Part shown: one piece after another, positions 44,063-54,248 of the stretch
Position numbering within the stretch: position 1 is the first letter of the stretch
How the letters are laid out: each line of letters opens with the position of its first letter
Assembly (NCBI RefSeq): GCF_000429905.1
Contig: NZ_AUCT01000021.1
Coordinates: 1 to 64,000, forward strand
Direction of reading: 5' to 3'
Length of the DNA: 64,000 nt
DNA from: Desulfatibacillum aliphaticivorans DSM 15576
Lineage (GTDB): Bacteria > Desulfobacterota > Desulfobacteria > Desulfobacterales > Desulfatibacillaceae
The notes under the pieces: generated by a model
Told to the model about the DNA's origin: nothing
The model's input: only the letters and a program-made list of their open reading frames with translations
Database searches by the model: none
Position numbers and translations under genes: made by a program

Positions 44063-44611
44063 CTAAAGCTGCATGTACCCCTTTGGGACCAAGGCCACAT
44101 ATCGTTCCTTTTTGGTGGCCGCCTGAAGAATAACGTCAATACTTTCCAATAAGACGGCAACATCGTTGGCTGATCTCCTGTCATCCTTCTTCCATGCCCT
44201 GATTAATGATCGAACTTCCTTTAAACTGGAAGTCATGGCAGCGCTTTTGGCCTGATGCTTGGCTTCCATTTCACGATAACGGAACAAAATTTGATCCAAT
44301 AACGCCCGGATAAAAGGCAAACTTTTATCCAGGGCGTCTTGCATTTGCCTGGATGTCATGGCGATCAATTGACAGGCGGACGCCGCTTCCGCAGAGGCGC
44401 TGCGGGGCTCCCCCGTGATTATGGCGGTTTCACCGAGAATCTGGCCGGCCTTGAGATGGGCCAGAATGACCCTATTGCCTTCCTCTTTGCGAAACACGCA
44501 AACCACGCCGCTTTTCACCAGGAAAACCCGGTCGCCGGGATCCCCTTCGGAGAATATCCGTTGCCCCTTGTGATAAACCATAACAGGGAATCTATGGTCG
44601 TCCTGCGTCAT
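44063..44611 (-). CDS. Cyclic-nucleotide-binding-domain protein lacking an HTH
   Basis: 182 aa. Residues 10-120 form a Crp-like effector domain: IFSEGDPGDRVFLVKSGVVCVFRKE, LKAGQILGETAIITGEPRSASAEAASACQLIAM, with the phosphate-cassette GETAIITGEPRSAS close to the cNMP consensus. The C-terminal 60 residues are helical, and no helix-turn-helix is evident, so it is probably not a DNA-binding regulator. AGGAAGG precedes the ATG. It is translated 11 bp downstream of acetoacetyl-CoA synthetase on the same strand. Confidence 0.86.
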   Translation of the reverse strand: MTQDDHRFPVMVYHKGQRIFSEGDPGDRVFLVKSGVVCVFRKEEGNRVILAHLKAGQILGETAIITGEPRSASAEAASACQLIAMTSRQMQDALDKSLPFIRALLDQILFRYREMEAKHQAKSAAMTSSLKEVRSLIRAWKKDDRRSANDVAVLLESIDVILQAATKKERYVALVPKGYMQL

Positions 44612-44622
44612 GGAAAACCTTC

Positions 44623-46571
<1,949 letters not shown>

Positions 46572-46575
<4 letters not shown>

Positions 46576-46958
46576 GGCAGGATTCCTTTCAGATCAAAAT
46601 TGATCAAATCGCCCGGCGCCATCAGGCGCAGGCCGGTATTGAAGTAGGGGGTGAGTCCAGCCTCCTTGCATTCGGGGGACAAGGCCGGGAGGCGCCTGGG
46701 GCGTATGAAAATATCCTCCAGCAAAGGGTCATTTTTCGGGGGATGACGAGAGGCGCAGGGCCTTGGTTCACAGGGCCGGGCGCCCTTCTCGCAATACTCA
46801 TGGCGCGCGAAACCGCGAATGCCCTGGCTGATCCAGGGGCCGCCCCGGCGATCAATCCCGGTGTGGGGCAATGTTGAGGCAGATTCTCTATTGAAATCAA
46901 GAAGCTGGCGCTCATCCAGGCGCGTTCCGCATACATCGCATTTGGAAAGGTCAAACAT
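46572..46958 (-). CDS. Small protein with zinc-ribbon-like CxxC start
   Basis: 128 aa. The start codon follows AAGGAG. MFDLSKCDVCGTRLDERQLLDF has one CxxC; later cysteines (HEYCEKG, PCEPRPC) may complete a zinc site. The C-terminal half, RRLPALSPECKEAGL, is unlike known folds. It overlaps the acetoacetyl-CoA synthetase by 4 bp, so both are co-translated. Its function is unknown. An alternative frame on this strand at 46622-46966 has no comparable site and is ignored. Confidence 0.7.
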
Positions 46959-47053
46959 AGGACCACTCCTTATCTTGAAGGGCTATCCAAGGCGTGCCTT
47001 AACATAGCATTTTTTCAGCAAGGAGCAAGGATTTTTAGGCCTTTAGCCTATAT

Positions 47054-47527
47054 TTACAGGGAAATCCCGTCTATGATTCTTTTTGCTTTTTTATACTCGG
47101 CTTTTCCGTCCCTGGCGGCGCCGGGTAAAATAATTATTCGTTGTAATTTCTTATTATTGCGAGTGAAATGGATCACAAAGAATCCGCGAAAGCCCGTAAG
47201 GGGTGGATAAGGCTCAATTTTGGAAATTTCAGAAAGTGAAATTCTTGAAGTCGATGATAAAATCCTGTTTTTTATAATGCTTCCAACCAATAGGAATGCG
47301 GAAAGCAGCAGCACAAGTCCCAGATGTACCTGCCCGTCATAGAGAAAAAATACCCCGTTTACTAATAAAACCAGGCCCACAACCAAGTACATTCCAAAGG
47401 CTTTGGCCACGGTAGGCCCGAAAAGAGCCGTGGAAAGCCGGCCGGCGACGGTCTCCCGGCTGATGATAATTTCGCTTTCCGTTACCTGGCACTCGCCGGT
47501 TTTTGTTAAAAAAGTGTTTTCATCCAT
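47054..47527 (-). CDS. Small membrane protein with two adjacent transmembrane helices
   Basis: 157 aa. A polar N-terminal 45 residues is followed by two helices at about 43-62 (FGMYLVVGLVLLVNGVFFLY) and 66-84 (HLGLVLLLSAFLLVGSIIK), then a soluble C-terminal beta-rich domain (ISLSEISKIEPYPP, FRGFFVIHF) reminiscent of bacterial PH-like membrane proteins. No strong ribosome-binding site precedes the ATG at 47527. The same strand carries a broken SDR gene upstream. Confidence 0.7.
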   Translation of the reverse strand: MDENTFLTKTGECQVTESEIIISRETVAGRLSTALFGPTVAKAFGMYLVVGLVLLVNGVFFLYDGQVHLGLVLLLSAFLLVGSIIKNRILSSTSRISLSEISKIEPYPPLTGFRGFFVIHFTRNNKKLQRIIILPGAARDGKAEYKKAKRIIDGISL

Positions 47528-47539
47528 GATTTATAATCG

Positions 47540-47836
47540 TTAATATATTAGCATGTTAATTGAATAAAGAGCCTGTCGGGCCAGTAAGGCGCCTCCGTCC
47601 GCAACCAGGATGTGCCCGGTAGTGTACGGATGGGTCATAAGGTATATGTACGCCATGGCGATGTCTTCCGGCCGGCCCAGGGAGTTTACAGGGAACCTCT
47701 TAGCCAATTCCTTGGTTTGCTTAGGCTGGGGACGCACAAAGCCCGGAGAAACCGTATTTGTGCGAACGGGGCTCAATTCCATACTTGGGCCCATGCCTGA
47801 GGCGCTTCCTGTAATTAAATGCACTTGCCTTTTCAT
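47540..47836 (-). pseudogene. Short-chain dehydrogenase remnant with a large internal deletion
   Basis: 98 codons remain in frame. The N-terminal cofactor motif LITGSASGMG joins directly to the C-terminal SDR segment ELSPVRTNTVSPGF ... GRPEDIAMAYIYLMTH ... ILVADGGALL. About 130-150 residues, including the catalytic Ser and YxxxK, are missing. The frame is intact across the join, so this was one in-frame deletion and not decay by stops. It may be transcribed but should not be an active dehydrogenase. It lies between RecQ and the membrane protein gene. Confidence 0.75.
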
Positions 47837-47871
47837 CTGTTTTTAAGGCCCATGTCCCGGCTCCAGGGAAA

Positions 47872-49800
47872 TCAGGTTGCTCCGTGTTCCCGAATCCAGG
47901 CCAATACCTCCGCATAGGGATAATCCTCCAAAGCGCTAAATCCTGCAAGTCCTTTGGCTTTTATGGCGGTTAATAATGGAGACGGCAGCCCGCATAAGAA
48001 TCGGGCTGTTTTAATGGCTGTGGCTTTCCCTTGCAGGGCCTGGGAAAAGGCGGCAGTAAGATCATTGTAGTTGAATCCGGAGAGTGGGGCGAGTTTTTTA
48101 TATGACTTCAGCTTGACCGGACCTGTTTCGCAAACCGTGCAATGGCCGCATTGCGGGACGTTTTGATCCCCAAAATGCCCGGAAAGGCTTTCGGGTAGGC
48201 ATTGGCGCTCCTGGAAAAAATCCACCAGGGCATGCACCCTGGACACTTCCGCCTTTTCCTTTTTTTCAAACAGGCTGTGCAACTCCTGGCAAAGAGCGTC
48301 TTTGTCAAAGTCCTTCTTAATGAGCCGATAGACGTCCACCGCCCTGGAACTCCTAAGTTCCATCCATCCCTTGCCTTCAAAGTATTCTAACGCGACCAGA
48401 ATCCGCTCCCGGGGAGAGTGAGTCTGTTCCATAATGGCGCCCATGTCAGGACGCCGCCAAATTTTGGCAGCTTGAGAATTGGCCAGGATATTTTCCACAA
48501 ACTCCCGGCGCTCGCCCTGAAAATTTTCCGGCAGGTTGTTGAGGTTTTTCAACGGCTTGAAGCTAATTTCGTCAAAGTAGGTTTTTATCGGTTCAATGAT
48601 CCCCATCATCTCCAGATAAACCAGAAGGGTTTTCAAGGGCAGAGCGCGGATATCCGTTTGACTGGACAACGCAAACAGCCGCACCTCCCACTCATTGCTT
48701 TCGTTGTTATGGATTTGATCCACCACCGCTGCAATGCCTTCCTTTTCCGGGGTGTCGCCGTACACATAGTTTTCCAGGATGTTCATACCGTCCAGGTTGG
48801 GCAAGGCCTGGCACAAGGCCGGCCTGCCGTCCCTGCCCGCCCGGCCGATTTCCTGGCTGTACCCTTCCAATGATTTAGGCAAATCATAGTGAATCACCCG
48901 GCGAATGTCCGACTTGTCGATGCCCATGCCAAAGGCGATGGTGGCCGCCACTACATGGACCTTGCCCTCCATGAATTCGTTTTGAACGGCTTCGCGTTCC
49001 TCGTTGCGCATGCCGGCATGGTAGGCTTTGGCCGCAAATCCTTGCTTTTTTAAAAATTCAGCAACCTGTTCGGCGGTTTTTTGCCTGGTGGCGTACACTA
49101 TGGTGGGGGCTTGTGGCTTGTTGGCTATGATATCCTTTAAAGCCTGATCCTTTTGGGAATCAGGCATGGGCGCCACCCGTAGATAAAGGTTTTCCCGATA
49201 AAATCCCGTATTAACGAAGTTCTCAGGAGGTATGCCGAACTTCCCCCTCATATCCTCTTGCACTTCCGGGACGGCCGTGGCCGTAAGCAACAGGACCTGC
49301 GGCGCGTTGAACTCCCTGGCGTAGGTCGGAATCTTCAAATACTCCGGCCGGAAGTTATGCCCCCATTCGGAAATGCAGTGGGCCTCGTCCACAACCAACA
49401 GGGAGAGCTTCCATTTTTTAAGATGAATGCGGAATCTCTCGTTCCGAAAACGCTCCACGGAGATCATGAGGATCTTCAGCTTCCCTGATTTGGCGTCATC
49501 CAGCACCTGGCTGTATTCCTCCCGGGAAAGGGATGAGTCCAGCCTGGCAGCAGGAATGCCTTTTTCCAGGCAAAAGTCTAATTGATCCTTCATGAGGGAG
49601 AGGAGGGGGGAAATGACCAGGGTCAGGCCGGGCAAAGCCAGGGCGGGAAGTTGGTAGCACAAGGATTTGCCTGCGCCCGTAGGAAACAATGCGCAGGCTG
49701 ACTTTCCTGCAAGAATAAGGTCAACGACCTCTTTTTGACCTTTTAAAAAAGTTTCAAAGCCGAACTGAGCTAATAGGGCGTTGGGGTTATCCTGTTCCAT
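47872..49800 (-). CDS. recQ: ATP-dependent DNA helicase, RecQ family
   Basis: 642 aa. Walker A PTGAGKSLCYQLPAL, DEAHCISEWGHNFRPEY, motif IV-VI segments (YATRQKTAEQVAEFL, HAGMRNEEREAVQNEFM, AFGMGIDKSDIR, GRAGRDG), and a zinc-binding CGHCTVCETG in the RecQ-Ct region. The C-terminal HRDC region is short or degenerate. A strong AAGGAGG precedes the ATG. 3'-5' helicase in recombination repair. Stand-alone on the minus strand. Confidence 0.93.
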   Translation of the reverse strand: MEQDNPNALLAQFGFETFLKGQKEVVDLILAGKSACALFPTGAGKSLCYQLPALALPGLTLVISPLLSLMKDQLDFCLEKGIPAARLDSSLSREEYSQVLDDAKSGKLKILMISVERFRNERFRIHLKKWKLSLLVVDEAHCISEWGHNFRPEYLKIPTYAREFNAPQVLLLTATAVPEVQEDMRGKFGIPPENFVNTGFYRENLYLRVAPMPDSQKDQALKDIIANKPQAPTIVYATRQKTAEQVAEFLKKQGFAAKAYHAGMRNEEREAVQNEFMEGKVHVVAATIAFGMGIDKSDIRRVIHYDLPKSLEGYSQEIGRAGRDGRPALCQALPNLDGMNILENYVYGDTPEKEGIAAVVDQIHNNESNEWEVRLFALSSQTDIRALPLKTLLVYLEMMGIIEPIKTYFDEISFKPLKNLNNLPENFQGERREFVENILANSQAAKIWRRPDMGAIMEQTHSPRERILVALEYFEGKGWMELRSSRAVDVYRLIKKDFDKDALCQELHSLFEKKEKAEVSRVHALVDFFQERQCLPESLSGHFGDQNVPQCGHCTVCETGPVKLKSYKKLAPLSGFNYNDLTAAFSQALQGKATAIKTARFLCGLPSPLLTAIKAKGLAGFSALEDYPYAEVLAWIREHGAT

Positions 49801-49849
49801 GCCATCGGCCTCCTTGCCTTAGTCGTTTCCTTACCATACCCGAGTCAGG

Positions 49850-49888
49850 GGAAAAAGAAAACCCCTCCCCAATGACGGGGAAGGGTTT
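49850..49888 (-). terminator. Terminator of the mce-sucD operon
   Basis: An 11-bp stem with one mismatch (49859-49870 with 49877-49888) and a 6-nt loop. The minus-strand transcript ends in TTTCTTTTTC after the stem, immediately after sucD. Confidence 0.85.
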
Positions 49889-49935
49889 CTTTTGCAGTAT
49901 GAATTTAGCCAGTTAAGCAACTGATGCAGAGGTCC

Positions 49936-50805
49936 TTAGAAAACCTCTTTGCACAGCTCGCCCAGCGTTCCCAGGTTTTCGCAAACATGGATGCCGGCGT
50001 CTTTCATGGCTTCGATTTTAGCCTGAGCGGTTCCGGAAGACCCGCTGATGATGGCGCCTGCGTGGCCCATACGGCGGCCGGGAGGCGCGGTGAGGCCGGC
50101 AATGAAGCCCACAACCGGAATCTTCAGGTTGGCTTTGATGAATTCGGCAGCTTCCTCTTCCGCGCTGCCGCCGATCTCGCCCACCATGACAATGCCCTTG
50201 GTTTCCGGGTCCGCTTCAAAGGCGGACAGTACGTCTATGAAGTTGGTGCCGTTGACCGGGTCGCCGCCGATGCCGATGCACGTGGTCTGGCCCATGCCCT
50301 GCTGGGTGAGCTGATGCACCACCTCGTAGGTCAGGGTGCCGGAGCGGGAAACCACGCCGATGGGTCCGCCGGGCTTGTGGATTTTACCCGGCATGATGCC
50401 CAGCTTGCACTCGCCGGGAGTAATGACGCCGGGGCAGTTGGGGCCGATCAGGCGGGTTTTGCTTTTGGCCAGATGATTTTTCACCTTCATCATATCCAGA
50501 ACCGGAATGCCTTCTGTAATGGCGACTACCAATTCCACTTCCGCGTCAATGGCTTCCAGGATGGCGTCCGCGGCGAACGGCGGCGGCACGAAAATCATGG
50601 AGCAATTGGCGCCTGCGCCTTCCACGGCCTCGTAGACCGAGTTGAAGACCGGCACGTCGTCCATTTTCTGGCCGCCCTTGCCGGGAGTCACGCCGGCCAC
50701 GATTTTAGTTCCGTATTCAATGCACTGGCGGGTATGGAATTGGCCTTCCTTACCCGTAATGCCCTGCACCACAACTTTGGTGTCCTTGTTGACAAATATA
50801 CTCAT
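49936..50805 (-). CDS. sucD: Succinyl-CoA ligase (ADP-forming), alpha subunit
   Basis: 289 aa. KVVVQGITGKEGQFH near the N-terminus (CoA-binding Rossmann), the phosphohistidine segment GHAGAIISGSSGTAQAK, and GVISRSG-type VSRSGTLTYEV. It works with SucC: succinyl-CoA + ADP + Pi <-> succinate + CoA + ATP. AAGGGAGGAGG precedes the ATG. Last gene of the mce operon, giving substrate-level phosphorylation or succinate activation. Confidence 0.97.
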   Translation of the reverse strand: MSIFVNKDTKVVVQGITGKEGQFHTRQCIEYGTKIVAGVTPGKGGQKMDDVPVFNSVYEAVEGAGANCSMIFVPPPFAADAILEAIDAEVELVVAITEGIPVLDMMKVKNHLAKSKTRLIGPNCPGVITPGECKLGIMPGKIHKPGGPIGVVSRSGTLTYEVVHQLTQQGMGQTTCIGIGGDPVNGTNFIDVLSAFEADPETKGIVMVGEIGGSAEEEAAEFIKANLKIPVVGFIAGLTAPPGRRMGHAGAIISGSSGTAQAKIEAMKDAGIHVCENLGTLGELCKEVF

Positions 50806-50831
50806 GGGGAATCCTCCTCCCTTGGCAATGT

Positions 50832-51992
50832 TTACTGAACGATCTGGGCGACCTTGGCCGCAGCGTCCTTAAGGTCCTCGGCGCCGGTGAGATTCAGGCC
50901 GCTTTCCGCAAGGATTTTGCGGCCTTCTTCCACATTAGTGCCTTCCATACGCACCACAACCGGCACGTTCAGGCCAACCTTTTTGGCCGCTTCCACCACG
51001 CCGCTGGCCAAAACATCGCAACGGAGAATTCCGCCGAATATATTAATCAGGATGCCCTTGACATTCTTGTCGCTCAAAATGATGCGGAAGCCGTTTTCCA
51101 CCTGCTCGGCGTTGGCGCCGCCGCCTACGTCCAAAAAGTTGGCGGGCTCGGCCCCGGCTTGCTTGATGATGTCCATGGTGGCCATGGCCAGGCCTGCGCC
51201 GTTGACCATGTTGCCAACGTTTCCGTCCATTTTGATATAGTTGAGGTTGAACTTGGAGGCTTCCACTTCCAAAGGCTCTTCCTCGTCAAGGTCACGGTAT
51301 TCCTGAATGTCTTTATGGCGATACAAGGCGTTGTCGTCAAAATTGATCTTGGCGTCCAGGGCGATGATGCCGTCGTCGCCGGTCAGGACCAGGGGATTGA
51401 TTTCCAAAAGCGAGCAATCCGTGTCCATGAACATCTTGTACAGGCCCTGCACCATCTTGATAAAGGGCTTGACAGCCGCGGCAGGCAGATTCAAACGGTA
51501 GGCTGCCTGCCTGCAATGGTATCCCTGGACTCCCAACAGCGGATCCACAGGAACCTTGATGATTTTTTCCGGCGTGGAAGCAGCCACTTCCTCGATGTCC
51601 ATGCCGCCTGCTTCGCTGCACATGATGACGATCTTGGCGGTGGCCCGATCCACGATAATGGAAAAATACAGTTCCTTGGCAATGTCCAGGCCCTGCTCCA
51701 CCAGCAGCTTTTGGACCTTTTGGCCCTCAGGTCCGGTCTGATGGGTGACCAGTTGCATGCCGAGAATTTCGCCGGCTATGGTTTTAACTTCGTCAATATT
51801 CTGAGCCAATTTGACGCCGCCGCCTTTTCCGCGGCCGCCTGCATGAATCTGCGCTTTGACTACAACAGGAAAATCTCCCAGTTCCTTGGCCGCCTCCACC
51901 GCTTCGTCCACGGAAAAGACAGGTTTGCCCTTGGGAACCGGCACGCCGTAATTAGCAAACAGTTCTTTTGCCTGGTACTCATGAATCTTCAT
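50832..51992 (-). CDS. sucC: Succinyl-CoA ligase, beta subunit
   Basis: 386 aa, as in most SucC. ATP-grasp N-terminal region MKIHEYQAKELFANYGVPVPKG, VVKAQIHAGGRGKGGGVKLA, EINPLVLTGDDG, and C-terminal GGILRCDVLASGVV are present. TAAGGAG precedes the ATG. It lies 15 bp after the 5S/biotin-carrier gene and 26 bp before sucD. Confidence 0.97.
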   Translation of the reverse strand: MKIHEYQAKELFANYGVPVPKGKPVFSVDEAVEAAKELGDFPVVVKAQIHAGGRGKGGGVKLAQNIDEVKTIAGEILGMQLVTHQTGPEGQKVQKLLVEQGLDIAKELYFSIIVDRATAKIVIMCSEAGGMDIEEVAASTPEKIIKVPVDPLLGVQGYHCRQAAYRLNLPAAAVKPFIKMVQGLYKMFMDTDCSLLEINPLVLTGDDGIIALDAKINFDDNALYRHKDIQEYRDLDEEEPLEVEASKFNLNYIKMDGNVGNMVNGAGLAMATMDIIKQAGAEPANFLDVGGGANAEQVENGFRIILSDKNVKGILINIFGGILRCDVLASGVVEAAKKVGLNVPVVVRMEGTNVEEGRKILAESGLNLTGAEDLKDAAAKVAQIVQ

Positions 51993-52007
51993 GCAAAAAT
52001 CTCCTTA

Positions 52008-53978
52008 TTACCCGATGACGCAAAGAACTTCGCCCTTTTTCACATTGTCGCCCACGCCGAAATTGATGGCTTTGACAACGCCGGAAGCCGGGGCGGGAAG
52101 GGCGTTCTGCATTTTCATGGCCTCAAGGACCAACACTGCCTCGCCTTCCTTGACCTCATCGCCTACGTTCTTTTCAATGGCCGTGACCATGCCGGGCATG
52201 GGCGCGGTGATAGGCGTTCCGTCCACTGCAGGCGCAGCGGCGGCGGCAGGCTTGGCGGCTGCCTTCTTAGGAGCGGCGGCCGGTCTGGGGGCTGCGGCCG
52301 GAGCTGCGGCGGGAACCACGGAAGTAACGACGGGCGCGCCGCCCACTTCTTCCACGTCCACCTCAAAGTACTCGTCATCCACAAAGACGTTGAAGGTGCG
52401 GACGCCGGGGCCCTTTTCCGGAGCTTCCTTTTCCACCTTTTCAATCACCAGGCCCTTGCGGGCTTTTGCGACCAAGGCTTCTTCGGCCAGAGCCTGTTGC
52501 AGGGTGCGGGGCTTGACTTCGTCCGGCACAGGCGCCTTGCCGTATTTCCATTCCAGGAACTTTTTGCCGGTGACAGGATAGATGGCGTACAGGACCAGAT
52601 CGTCGATATCCTTGGCCAGATCGCCGATTTCCTTTTTGGCGGCTTCCATTTCAGGGGCCAGAACTTCAGCCGGACGGCAGGAGATGGGCTCTTCGCCGCG
52701 TTCGTAGCCCTTGAGGGCTTTCTTTTGCACTTCGGGATTGATGGGAACGGCGGTCTTGCCGTACAGGCCGTAGCAAAGGCCTTTCACCTGGTCCGTGATC
52801 ATCTTGTAGCGCTCTTCCGGAGTGTCATGCAGCACGTTCATAACCGTCTGCACGCCCACAATCTGGGAAGTCGGCGTGACCAGGGGTACCTGGCCCAGGT
52901 CTTTGCGGACTCTGGGAAGTTCGGCGTACACTTCGTCGATGCGGTCCAGAGCGTCCATGTCGCGGAGCTGGTTGACCAGGTTGGAAAGCATGCCGCCGGG
53001 AGTCTGGTGCAGGAGCACGTTGATGTCGATGATGGACATTTTGGTGTCGTCGAGCAGATACCTGTACTTGGGCATGACTTCCTTTTCCAGCTTTTCGCTG
53101 ATGGCGGCCAGGAGCTTGATGTCAAAGCCCGTGTCCCGGTTGGTTCCCAGAAGCGCCATGACCAGAGGCTCGATGGCGGGATGGGAGGTGCGGAACGCGT
53201 AGGGGCTCATGCACGTGTCGATGATGTCCACGCCGGCTTCGATGGCCTTCATGTGAGACATCTGGGCCATACCGGAAGTGAAATGGCTGTGCAGGTGGAT
53301 GGGCGGTTTGACGTTTTCCTTCAGAGCCTTGACGATTTCGTAGGCGTCGTAAGGAGAAATCAGGCCGGCCATGTCCTTGACGCAGATGGTGTCTGCGCCC
53401 ATGGCTTCCAGATCCTTGGCTTTTTTGACGTAATAATCCAGGTTGTAGACCTCTCCGCCCAGGCGGGGTTCGGTCAGGGTGTAGCAAATGCACCCCTGGA
53501 AATGCTTGCCGCATTTTTTGATGACGGGGACGACCGTCTCGAAGTTCCGGTAGTCGTTCAGTGCGTCAAAGGTGCGGAAGATGTCCATGCCGTTTTCCGC
53601 GGCGCGTTCCACAAAGGCTTCCGCCAGGTCGTCGGCGTAGTTTCTGTAGCCCACCAGGTTCTGGGCCCTGAGCAGCATGGAAAAGGGCGTCTTTTTCATG
53701 TATTTTTTCAGGGTGCGGATGCGTTCCCACGGATCTTCGTTCAAAAAGCGGTGCATGGTGTCAAAGGTGGCGCCGCCCCAGGTTTCCGTGGCCCAGAAGC
53801 CGACTTCGTCCATCATTTCCGCAACCGGGATCATGTCTTCGGTGCGGCCGCGGGTTGCAAACAGGGACTGGTGGCCGTCCCGCAGGGTGAGGTCCTCGAT
53901 CTTGACCGCGCTTCTTGCCTTTTTACGGTCCGGACCGTATTCAATGTCAGTGGTCTTAACTTTGCCGTGCGTGCTCAT
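52008..53978 (-). CDS. Carboxyltransferase 5S-type fused to biotin carrier (oxaloacetate/pyruvate)
   Basis: 656 aa. Residues 20-480 are the pyruvate/oxaloacetate carboxyltransferase (DRE-TIM: LTLRDGHQSL; GADTICVKDMAGL; LHSHFTSGMA for metal). An Ala/Pro-rich hinge (about 551-580) leads to a biotinyl domain with EAMKMQ; the biotin-bearing lysine is Lys622. This fuses the 5S and 1.3S subunits of a transcarboxylase. It moves CO2 between oxaloacetate and the biotin; the 12S partner (54249) moves it to propionyl-CoA. No membrane decarboxylase beta subunit gene is adjacent, so a sodium pump is less likely. GGCAGGAG upstream. Confidence 0.93.
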   Translation of the reverse strand: MSTHGKVKTTDIEYGPDRKKARSAVKIEDLTLRDGHQSLFATRGRTEDMIPVAEMMDEVGFWATETWGGATFDTMHRFLNEDPWERIRTLKKYMKKTPFSMLLRAQNLVGYRNYADDLAEAFVERAAENGMDIFRTFDALNDYRNFETVVPVIKKCGKHFQGCICYTLTEPRLGGEVYNLDYYVKKAKDLEAMGADTICVKDMAGLISPYDAYEIVKALKENVKPPIHLHSHFTSGMAQMSHMKAIEAGVDIIDTCMSPYAFRTSHPAIEPLVMALLGTNRDTGFDIKLLAAISEKLEKEVMPKYRYLLDDTKMSIIDINVLLHQTPGGMLSNLVNQLRDMDALDRIDEVYAELPRVRKDLGQVPLVTPTSQIVGVQTVMNVLHDTPEERYKMITDQVKGLCYGLYGKTAVPINPEVQKKALKGYERGEEPISCRPAEVLAPEMEAAKKEIGDLAKDIDDLVLYAIYPVTGKKFLEWKYGKAPVPDEVKPRTLQQALAEEALVAKARKGLVIEKVEKEAPEKGPGVRTFNVFVDDEYFEVDVEEVGGAPVVTSVVPAAAPAAAPRPAAAPKKAAAKPAAAAAPAVDGTPITAPMPGMVTAIEKNVGDEVKEGEAVLVLEAMKMQNALPAPASGVVKAINFGVGDNVKKGEVLCVIG

Positions 53979-54031
53979 GGTTTTGTCTCCTGCCCAAAAA
54001 AGTGTTTATGCCTTATATTGAAGCGTAAAAA

Positions 54032-54229
54032 TTACATTTTGGTTCTGCCGGCAAATGCCCTCATCTGCATCAAGGTCCGCATTTGCATGGAATCCTGCCT
54101 GCCGGCCATGCCCCAATAATTGACCCTTTCGGGCTTGGGCGCCTGGGCTGCTGCAGCCAGAGCTTCTTCCTCGGTTTTCAGGTACTGCATCACTCCGCCT
54201 ATGGCGGCGGCGACCTTTTTCTTGTCCAT
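54032..54229 (-). CDS. 65-aa protein in the carboxyltransferase operon, probable accessory subunit
   Basis: 65 aa, AAGGAG before the ATG. It is a helical N-terminus (KKVAAAIGGVMQYLKTEEEALAAAAQA) followed by a polar and Met/Arg-rich tail (MQMRTLMQMRAFAGRTK). It lies between the 12S and 5S/biotin-carrier genes with short gaps on both sides. Small subunits at this position exist in other decarboxylase and transcarboxylase operons, so a scaffold or stabilising subunit is an inference. Confidence 0.75.
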   Translation of the reverse strand: MDKKKVAAAIGGVMQYLKTEEEALAAAAQAPKPERVNYWGMAGRQDSMQMRTLMQMRAFAGRTKM

Positions 54230-54248
54230 GTCGGCTCCTTGTTATGCC

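Noticed and set aside
51159..54119. 986-codon open frame on the plus strand
   Set aside because: It is the antisense of sucC and the 5S/biotin-carrier gene. Those have family motifs, ribosome-binding sites and correct lengths; this frame is His/Val/Asp-rich shadow translation.
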